Shown: one piece after another, positions 55,761-64,000 of the stretch
Position numbering within the stretch: the first letter of the stretch is position 1
Layout: each line of letters starts with the position of its first letter
Source of the DNA: Gonocerus acuteangulatus
Lineage: Eukaryota; Arthropoda; Insecta; Hemiptera; Coreidae
Direction: 5' to 3'
DNA length: 64,000 bases
Assembly (NCBI GenBank): GCA_946811695.1
Contig: OX328132.1
Coordinates: forward strand, 91,744,814 to 91,808,813
Translations under genes and position numbers: made by a program
The notes under the pieces: model-generated
Databases searched by the model: none
Seen by the model: only the letters and a program-made list of their open reading frames with translations
What the model was told of the DNA's origin: nothing

Positions 55761-56270
55761 AGCCATATTTTTTGTGAACTAAGTGATCTTATTTAATTCA
55801 TTTTTAAGGTTTTTATGATAAATTTTTACCAATTTCGGGGGGGGGGGGGGCAGCCCCCCCCCTTATATACGCCCATGGTAGGTAACACAATGTTTCACGT
55901 TGTTTCTCTGGTTCGCCTTTAGTTCTCTCACAGTTTCAAGTGAATAGCACCATTATCTATGAGAAATCAAGGGCGAATCTCGGGTCTGCAACCCCTCTTA
56001 GCATTTTGTTACCCATAAATCACTCGTAAAAATGATAACTAAAACATTGAATTTCAATTGCATACGTTTTCAATCAGGTTTATGAATCAGCATTTAATAG
56101 AGTTAACAGGGGTCTCCTGTAGTCTAGTGGCTAGCGCGCTGGATTCATAAGCGGGAGATGGTGGGTTCGATTCCCACCTCCGGCAGGAATTTTCTCACCT
56201 CAAGGCTCGCTGGGAAAATTCCTTGCTGCACCCTGGATGTCGGCGCTAATGACCTAGAAGTAGACGCGCC

Positions 56271-56307
<37 letters not shown>

Positions 56308-56417
56308 GAGTTAACATTCGCCCTTGCTATCCTGAAGCGCTTCTAGTATTTTGAATTTGATTTCCCAACATCCGGAATTTTTGATTCGCCCTTTCAAGGT
56401 CCTGATATGCTTTTTTG
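55761..56417 (-). repeat. MITE-G end plus Penelope fragment (composite copy)
   Basis: ccccccttatatacgcccat at 55856 is followed by taggtaacacaatgtttcac and caagtgaatagca. After the SINE comes aacatccggaatttttgatt, ccaaggtcctgatatgct-type sequence. The same order is seen at 47.9-48.13 kb, so the MITE insertion predates duplication of the composite. Confidence 0.7.
56109..56305 (+). repeat. SINE-A, young copy
   Basis: Intact head, body and an A tail of about 32. The target duplication aatagagttaaca (56096-56108 and 56304-56316) is exact over 13 bp, indicating recent insertion by LINE machinery. Confidence 0.93.
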
Positions 56418-56542
56418 AAAAGTATGTTTAATAACAAAATTAATGTTATCTTATTATTATTCTTAAAATAATTTTAACAATTATATGATATAATAATTAA
56501 TTTACTGCCGTCAATCCTTAACCCTTAAAGTACTAGTAGCAT
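56418..56542 (+). repeat. 125-bp direct repeat, right copy
   Basis: Right partner of 55636-55760, with a handful of substitutions and one small length difference. Confidence 0.85.
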
Positions 56543-56873
56543 GCATTAATAAAATTCACAGTTTAAAATCATTACAGATACTTGAAAGTCACTGGATGTG
56601 GTCTTCGAAAAAGACCCAGCCTAAGTAAGAACTCAGTGTCTAAAGTGTTATGTGGGCTAATGTGTCGATTGCTTTCTGCCTTTTCTCTATAAATGATGAT
56701 TCCTTGATAAACTATAAATATTTAAAATAAAGCAGTTTTAGCGCGGTTCCTCCCTCCCCCATAGGGAGGAACCCCGCTTATAGGGTTGATACAATGAAAC
56801 AATCCGGAAGTGCCGACTAGAAAATTTCGCGTTTCAGAACCCCTAGAGACCGAAAATAACGGTGGTTCAAATT

Positions 56874-56978
<105 letters not shown>

Positions 56979-58591
56979 CTGTTCGCTCTCTAGATAGAAG
57001 ACGAATGGTCCGATTTTGATGAAATTTGGTACAAAAATCCTTCGTCCAATTTGAAAGGTCAAGTTCGTTAACCAGCAAAATCCGCCTACTGGAAGATGGC
57101 GTTTGGGGCGAAATTCGCGAAAAAAAAATCGTAACGCTTACGTTTTTGAGTTCATAAGCTTCTAAGTACTCGTTTTATATGATTCCTGGGCTAGGAAAAC
57201 GAATGAAACCATTTTCAAGGCGATAGCTTTAACCGTTTTCGAGAAAATTGGAAAAATATTTTTTGAATACCGTTTTTGGTTTGGGTACTTAGAATCATGG
57301 GATTCAGTTGAAACATTTTCTGCATGTTCTACTTTCATCAGAACTAATATGTTGAAATTTTGGTTACGTTTGGAGTTAAGGAAGGGTCAGAATAAAATAT
57401 TTTATTAACAGACATAAAAAGTTTTAGTAACTTTGTTTACTTTCCTTAATATCTCGAAAAAGGTTGAGAATCTTGGTAAACGGAAGAATACCATTAGAAA
57501 GCTTATTAAATGCTCTAAAAAAAAGGTTCTAATGAAAGTTTTGATTAGGCGATGTCAATCTGAGAAATAAGAGCTTAAAACTTTAAAGTAATTGATTTCG
57601 CTTATTCGAACTGTTCTTTTTGTCTGTTTTTTATTCCTTGTTATTTTTTAATTGCTTATTGTTGGATAATGTATTTGAAAATAAAACAGGTTAAGAAAAA
57701 TAAGAAAAACAATTTAATGTTAGAGATATGGATTTCCAAGATATATAGCTTTTCAACTGCCTAGCGTCCTTCCTAGGGAGGGTTCTTTATCTTTGATTTT
57801 GGTACTTAGAATTATGGAATACAGTTGAAACATTTTCTGCATGTTTTACTATCATTAAAACTAATATTTTGAAATTTTGGTTGCGTTTGGAGTTAAGGAA
57901 GGGTTAGAATAAAATATTTTATTAACAGACATAAAAAGTTTTGGTTTTGTATATTAACAGACATAAAAAACTTTGTATATTTTCCTTAATATCTCGAAAA
58001 AGGTTGAGAATCTTGGGAAACGAAAGAATACCATTAGAAAGCTTACTAAATGCTCTACAAAAAAGGTTCTGATGAAAGTTTTGATTAGGCGATGTCAATC
58101 GGAGAAATAAGTGCTTAAAACGTTAAAGTAATTGATTTTGCTTATTCGAACAGTTCTTTTTGTCTGTTTTTATTCCTTGTTATTTTTTAATTGCTTATAG
58201 TTGGATAATGTATTTTACAATAAAACAGATTAGGCAAAATATGAAAAACAATTCATTGTTAGAAATATAGCTTGCCAAGAAAAAAAGATTCGATGACGTC
58301 TTTTGAATATTTTCAATTGCCTTTATGCTGTTGGTTTTTTATTTTATTTTTTAATTGATTTTATCTGTAGAATTATTACTATAGTAAAAGAACACAGGAA
58401 TATGTGAAAATTTTTGATATTTTCACATTCATTGAAACGTATGAAATGAAGTATCGGTAGAAGAGGTTTCTAGGGTCTTGTGGACCCGAACCCAGGTATA
58501 GCCATAAAACCCTTTGAATAAAGGCCGAGGAAAATATTATCTGTTTCTATTCTATGCTTTTAAAATGAGAATAGGGATATGAACAGGAACC

Positions 58592-58754
58592 GGGGTCTCC
58601 CGTGGTCTAATGGCTAGCGCCTTGGATTCATAAGCGGGAGATGGTGGGTTCGATTCCCAACCTCCGGCAGGAATTTTATCATCCCACGGCTCAATGGTAA
58701 AATTCCTCGCTAAACCCTGGATGTCGGCGCTAATGACATAGATGTAGATGAGCC

Positions 58755-58791
<37 letters not shown>
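58592..58791 (+). repeat. SINE-A with target duplication
   Basis: Consensus head and body with an A tail of about 35. gaac(a/t)ggaac at 58581-58590 and 58792-58801 is the target duplication and shows the SINE landed in the 3' end of Rep-A. Confidence 0.93.
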
Positions 58792-58797
<6 letters not shown>

Positions 58798-59199
58798 GAA
58801 CCGCGCTAAGATGATGCAGTTCCTGCGAGTCGGACTTTTTTAAATAATGTTAGTGTTTAAACAATTTACTAATTTATATGGTAAATAATGATTATTATTA
58901 AAAAAAAAAGTAGTTGGAAAGACTAGTATAGCCATATGGCATTGTCATGTTACACGCCGGTTCTGTCGCAATTTTTTTAAATACAAATTTTAATAATTCT
59001 GCACAAAAAATAATTACAAAAAACACATTATTTTTCCTGGCTCTGAAGAGTTAATTAATGTACAAATAGGATTTTTTTGATAGTCATTTTCACTTAGAGC
59101 AGCCACTGGATGTGTATTTTGCATATATCCATACATGCTGTTAAATCTTCCGTTCCAGAACTTCAACTAATTATATTCTCCTGCGAAGAGCTAAAATAT

Positions 59200-59202
59200 A
59201 TA

Positions 59203-59238
<36 letters not shown>

Positions 59239-59580
59239 AGTCCCGTAACAGGCCACAAGGGCCCAGAGGGGCAGATACTGTAGAGGTATCTGATTCTTGA
59301 CCATACGGCACACTAGGGAGATAGTGTGGTCAATAATATGCTCCAGCCGCCTGATTTTCCCCTTGGCTGCTTCGACTGCTAGAGTCATTAGCGCCCAAGG
59401 TACCCATTATTAATTAAATTAATTAAAGGCTGGGTGAGCCTAGGGACGATCTGGGACCCCAAATCCAACCCTCGAACGGCAGCACTAGAAGAAAAAATCT
59501 TTAGTGCGAGCTCGGGTTTTGAACCTGGTCCTCCAGTTCATTAGTCGAGTGCTCTACCACTGAGCTAACCTCGCCCCCGC
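59200..59580 (-). repeat. SINE-B, near intact
   Basis: The minus-strand head gggggcgaggttagctcagt, ggtagagcactcgac and the body with gggtaccttgggcgctaatg, cagatacctctacagtatct end in ttacgggactg plus a T run (seen as A, 59208-59237). Confidence 0.9.
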
Positions 59581-60107
59581 TAAAATATATACCTTCAAGA
59601 ACAAAGCTTTTAATTGGTACTTCCCTCCATCAAATGAAGGCTTCAGCTTAAGTAAACTGGTCAAAAGAAGGAATTGTCCTCTATCCAATACCCAGGGGAG
59701 CATCCTCTATTTAACATACAGTTAGTAAGAACGACTGTTGAAGTTTGTGGGGAGAAACAATTAGTCTACAGCCAGGAGACTAAATTTTTGAATGTTAAAA
59801 AGGATTACTGAGTTGTGGCATGCCAAATATATATTAGAAGATGATAGAGAGAGGATGCAGTCAGCTTATGGTGTGAAGTATCCTCAATAAAAATGTTTCT
59901 TCTCCATTGTATGAATTTTATGCCAGTAAGCAAAATATGATAAAGTTCTACTGGAAAGGCGACAATTACTAGTTGAAAATTTGTTAAAAGAAGAGATCCT
60001 GTATTCTTCCTATCTCCAAAACCTTGTTGTCCATGGTTTTGTTAATGTATTTACTTTGTCCTATTTAATATTTATATTTAGAGTATCTTTGAATCTATGA
60101 TAGAAAA

Positions 60108-60310
60108 AAATCAGTCCTGGAACACACCTTGATAGCCCAGAGGCTGGGTATTAGTTTCTTGTTTTTATTGCACACCCAGGGCCAGTCCTATGTTCCAATT
60201 ACTTATTAAGTGCTTGATGGGGTCTCGGATGGGCTGGAACTCCGATCTCAATGACACTAGAAGATTAGTATTTCAGGGGTGGTGTTACTCTATTCCATGC
60301 TCTCTCCCCT
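60108..60310 (-). repeat. SINE-B, strongly diverged
   Basis: cagtcctggaacacacctt, gcccagaggctgg and cactagaagatta line up with the 3' end and the central block of SINE-B, but the head is not recognisable. Confidence 0.45.
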
Positions 60311-61019
60311 CCGCCTCGGAGCTTCAATAAGTGCTTATTTTGAAGTAACCTCCATTTGTGAGGTTTAGGAATGTTATTTTTGAATCTTTCACTTTAGAAA
60401 AGATAGCTTGACAAGCAGTACAATAAACTAGTTTGAAGAAATTGTAATAAAAACATGTACTTACTCGCTGTAGTGAAGAAACACTTGCCGAAATTCGCAG
60501 AAAGGTCTGAGCCTGGAACGATTTCAGAGAAAGACACTCGAGTCACTTCGGGAGACGACGCTAAAGAGAATAAGCCAGCCTGGAGGTTTGTAGTTGATCC
60601 CCACCACTTTTTCTTTGAGCTTGCCAGTTAGCCCTCATGATGCACACGTGCTTCATGCCGTCACAGCGAGTGGGTTTGTGATGACGCACATGTGTGTCTC
60701 CGCAGTCAAGGTGTTAAGAAACATACAAAGTCTCATTAAAAATGGCTCTGGAACTTGGGGATGTTCCCTTGTTAGTTAAGATGACCAAGCATAAATCTAA
60801 ATGACTCAGTTCGATTCTCACCGTAGTAACATCTCTTCTAAAATAGAGTACTAAATTCACTGTTAGAGTATTTTTACCCATAAAATCATACAGAATTTGA
60901 TAAAGAAATTGTATTTATAGATGTTATTACTTTTGAACAATTACTATTAAACTTTTCAAAGTTTTTGCTCTTTTCAATGATCATTTATTTCAATTACATT
61001 TATAAATTTTCTTTTTTAG
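60311..61019. other. Intronic sequence, no further feature
   Basis: Lies in the BPNT1 intron. A plus frame at 60594-60779 begins after unrelated sequence and has no family motif. A pyrimidine tract leads into the acceptor at 61018-61019. Confidence 0.4.
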
Positions 61020-61244
61020 GGAAAGGACGACCTTCAGACTGAAGTAGATCGCTCAGTTCAAGCATTTATTCAATGCTTTTTGAGTAAGAAATTCCCAAAT
61101 ATAAATATTATTGCTGAGGAAGAATTGCCTCTCGATTATGATTTTCATACGAATATTGAGTGGGAGGGACCTGAAGAGAACCCAGATGTACTAGCACTAG
61201 AAGAAAAATGCCCGCTTAACTACCATGACATTAAAGAAGAAGAT
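61020..61244 (+). CDS. BPNT1-type nucleotidase, second exon
   Basis: Acceptor ttttttag before 61020 and donor gttagt at 61245, both phase 0. It encodes GKDDLQTEVDRSVQAFIQCF, then LSKKFPNINIIAEEELPLDY, a lineage-variable acidic stretch, and CPLNYHDIKEED. DLQT.AD and IIxEEELP are conserved in the bisphosphate nucleotidase branch of the inositol-monophosphatase superfamily. The glutamates of EEELP include a metal ligand in the known structures. The intron before it is about 10.1 kb and packed with nested transposons. Confidence 0.93.
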
Positions 61245-61319
61245 GTTAGTATTGTTCTTATTTATATTTCAGTGAAAATGGCTATACTTTTAAGACATTT
61301 TCATTTATTTAAGAGACTA

Positions 61320-62100
61320 TAGCCAATAACATATGTATCTGTACTATTATAGTAATTGTTATTCTGTAAGAATGGCTGAGCTCACATGCTCAAAATCATT
61401 CAAGCATGTTTCTATAAATTTTAATATTCCATATTTAAATCAAAGACCTTTGAACAATGCTTCTCAATGCTTAATTTCTTAGTAAAACTGTATCTTCAAT
61501 TATATGTAAAACAATCTTACTATTTTAAATTGAAAAAAAATTAAAACCAGTGATGAGATAAACTAATTATCTAAGGGAATAAGTTTGTGCCACAAAGCAT
61601 GTGTGTGTACTTGCAACCTTGGAAGATAACCATCATTTGTTTAAAAATGTTTTTGTTTATTGTGTTTCCCACTAATTGTCTATTTTTCTTTCATTGGGTA
61701 CACCGAGATATCTCGGGTATAAATGCTGTTTTGATTTTAACGAGTTTACCCAGGTGCTGAAAGTTTTACGGACATTTAACACCATCATTCTTAAATGCAC
61801 TTACTTGATTTTTACTTTAGCTACTATTACCTAGACTAATGTTTGTATTACTTTTGGCTAGATTATTATTTTTTTTATGTATTTATTATTTTTTTTTGGG
61901 GGGGGGGGGGGGGCTCTTTCATTGAAGTTAACAACATTGAGTCAACTCAATAATCAAAATGTCAAAGTAGAATAAATATCTTGTTTTTTTATTTTCTCAA
62001 AAAAAATGTCTTTTTTTTTTTTTGTTTTGTTTTTTTTTTTGCGTATTACAAAGCTATATCTAATAGGCTGTAACTGTAAGTAATAAAAATGTTATTTAAA
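61320..62100. other. Intronic sequence, no further feature
   Basis: BPNT1 second intron. Homopolymers of G (about 61899-61913) and T (62011-62040) occur. No coding or repeat-family signal. Confidence 0.4.
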
Positions 62101-62127
62101 AAAATCGGTGTGTGTGTTTGTGTGTGA

Positions 62128-62237
<110 letters not shown>

Positions 62238-62239
62238 GT

Positions 62240-63202
62240 ATGTATATATTTGTCTCTTCGCACTCCCACCGTCTCAAAAATGGTCCAATTTTAATGAAAT
62301 TTGGTACAAAAATCTTTTGTTTAATTTGAAAGGTCAAGTTCGTTAACCAGCAGAATCCGTCCACCGGAACTTGGTTTTTGGAGCAAAATTCCTGCAAAAA
62401 AAAAAAATCGGAATGCTTACGTGTTCGAGTTCATGTGCTTGCAGGTACTTGTTTTATAGGATCCTTAACATAGGAAAATGAATGAAACCATTTTTAAAGT
62501 GATAGTAACCATTAACGAGAAAAATTGATAAAAATAATTTACCAAACTAATTTTAGTTTGGGTATTCGGAAACGATTGATTCAGTTCAAACTTGTTCCAG
62601 ACGTTTGACATACACCTAATATAAGGTAGTTAAATTTTGGTTCTGTTTGAAGTTAAGGAAGTACTAGAAATAAAATATTTCATTTACAGGCATGAAAAGA
62701 TTTGGGATTTTCATATTTTTCTAAAGTATCCCGAAAACGGTTAGACAATCGAGGTAAGTGGAAGGTGACCATTCGAGAGCATACTACATTCTCTACAAAA
62801 AAAAGGTCCTAATATAATTTTCGATGGGGTGATTTCATTCGGAGAAATAAGGACTAAAATCTTCGAAATTGTTAGTTTTGCTGTTTTGAACGAGGTTTTG
62901 TATCTGTTTACCCAACGTCGTAATTGCTTGTTGAATATTTTAATTGCACTTAACAGTAAAATGAGTATTTTACTAATACAAGGTAAGAAAATGTGAAACA
63001 GTGTTATAGTGTTTCCAAGGGCTAATGTTGAGAAGGTTGGGGGAGTCACTTTAAACATATTTTCTCTTTGAGATTTTACTTTATAGTTCTCACAAAAGGT
63101 CAAAACCCATCAATAACTGCTACTATTCCTTTATTAATAGCACTAGAGACATGAACGGAACCGCGCTAAGATGGCGCAGTTCCTGCGAGTCGGACTTTTT
63201 TA
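62240..63202 (+). repeat. Rep-A, 5' hairpin missing
   Basis: gtctcttcgcactcccaccg, ccaattttaatgaaatttgg to the 3' end gaacggaaccgcgctaagat, ggcgcagttcctgcgagtcg. The cleanest 3' terminus in the window. Confidence 0.85.
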
Positions 63203-63507
63203 TAAAGTTGATAGTAATGCTCTACTCATTGGTTGGTCTTACTTGAGTAATCAATTTTACTGAAGGTAGATGTTCTACATCTGCTTTGATGCAAAGTATT
63301 TGATGATTCCATTGATATTGTTCTTATTGAGAGGAGATGGGTTGACCGTTGGGATTGCTAAGGTGGATATGGTCAGGGTTCAGTCTTTGATTCTTAATAA
63401 AACTGCATTTTTTATTAGAGATCTCCTCCTGTCATTTCTTCTGTATATACATTAGTATTAAATCTGCCCTCCTTGTTTTACAGCCCTGATGAAGTATTAA
63501 AAAACAT

Positions 63508-63650
63508 TTTTTTTTTTTTTTTTTTTTTTTACGGCGCATCTGCAACTGGGGCATTAGCACCGAGCTATCTGTATAACGCCACCCATCCTAAACAGCTTTG
63601 TGAAGCAAGGAATCTTAACCCCAGAGTTTAGATGAAAAAAAACTCAACCT
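63508..63650 (-). repeat. SINE-C tail and body
   Basis: T run, acggcgcatctgcaactggg, gcattagcacc, then ctatctgtataacgccaccc. It shares the middle block with 4.74-4.96 kb. No tRNA-like head is visible. Confidence 0.55.
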
Positions 63651-63886
63651 GCCTGGACCTCCACTCTTTGGATAGGAATCAGATACCATACCTACCGAAC
63701 CAAGGGGAGATTCTAAACAAGTGTATTTTAACTACTTGTGTTTCATTCTTTGGTTCAAAATCAAGACATAAAAAAGACTTTGTCTTGCAAGGCAATAATT
63801 ATCATACTAATTGATTTTTTTGGTAAGGATCTTGGATTAAAGTGGTTTGTATTATTATCCTTTAACTAATACTTTTTATTTTTCAG

Positions 63887-63935
63887 GTTGTTGTTTGGGT
63901 TGATCCCTTGGATGGCACTTTTGAATTCACTGAAG
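63887..63935 (+). CDS. BPNT1-type nucleotidase, third exon
   Basis: Acceptor tttttcag (AG 63885-63886) and donor gtaggt at 63936, exit phase 1. It encodes VVVWVDPLDGTFEFTE plus one base. D-P-L-D-G-T is the superfamily signature carrying two metal-binding aspartates; the following E(F/Y)TEG is typical of BPNT1. The C-terminal part, including the WD..AP substrate and metal motif, lies beyond 64000. Confidence 0.93.
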
Positions 63936-64000
63936 GTAGGTTAAAATATAATTTAATATAATAATTAAATTTTTGCTTTCAGTTTTTAAGGGATTTTCTA

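Overview
This window is eukaryotic, intron-bearing and crowded with transposable elements. It most likely comes from an arthropod. The evidence is a MADF-BESS gene (a family expanded in insects, crustaceans and chelicerates), tRNA-derived SINEs, Tc1/mariner, pogo, hAT and piggyBac remnants, Penelope-like elements (PLEs), Jockey/RTE/copia fragments and many long (AT)n microsatellites. The species cannot be named from the sequence. Almost all open reading frames are repeat-derived or chance.

Two host genes can be supported. (1) A MADF-BESS (Adf-1-like) DNA-binding protein lies on the minus strand, with three coding exons at 34667-34481, 32957-32798 and 30669-30372 that splice in phase to 214 codons. 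A splice acceptor sits one base before its ATG, so an untranslated exon must lie upstream. A GC-rich block near 44.17-44.4 kb, with an RFX-type X-box, an NRF1-like site and a GTGAGT donor on the same strand, is a candidate promoter and first exon. (2) A BPNT1-type 3'(2'),5'-bisphosphate nucleotidase lies on the plus strand. Exons at 50745-50879, 61020-61244 and 63887-63935 carry the N-terminal helix, the EEELP metal-ligand region and the DPLDGT motif. The gene continues past the right edge.

Layout: 0.6-1.2 kb, decayed Tc1 transposase. 2.3-4.3 kb, full copy of an unclassified repeat (called Rep-A here) with a SINE and a hAT MITE inside it. 6.5-9.8 kb, palindrome-ended repeat (family B) and the 3' end of a Jockey-like LINE. 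11.3-12.9 kb, hAT with nested Rep-A. 14.3-15 kb, RTE-like LINE. 17-18.4 kb, Rep-A split by a pogo/Tigger element. 19.4-26.3 kb, a stack of inverted-repeat elements: a 320-bp palindrome, a 1.73-kb foldback, a PLE with inverted terminal copies, and a mariner-type element with about 450-bp inverted repeats. 26.9-29.7 kb, AT-rich and gene-free. 30.4-34.7 kb, MADF-BESS gene with TEs in its introns. 37-44 kb, degenerate satellite of about 70-75-bp monomers mixed with palindromes. 44-50 kb, Rep-A, MITEs and PLE scraps. 50.6-64 kb, BPNT1, whose roughly 10-kb first visible intron holds a piggyBac nested in a hAT-like element nested in a SINE.

The most interesting signal is a set of palindromic, PLE-like units lying in (AT)n tracts. 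Their arms carry hammerhead-ribozyme-like cores: CUGANGA, a short helix II, then GAAA followed by a self-complementary step (ACGT, ACATGT or ACTAGT) and C. This resembles the hammerheads reported in Penelope-like elements and retrozymes, but in a foldback, dimer-prone form. The window is otherwise a good example of nested transposition.
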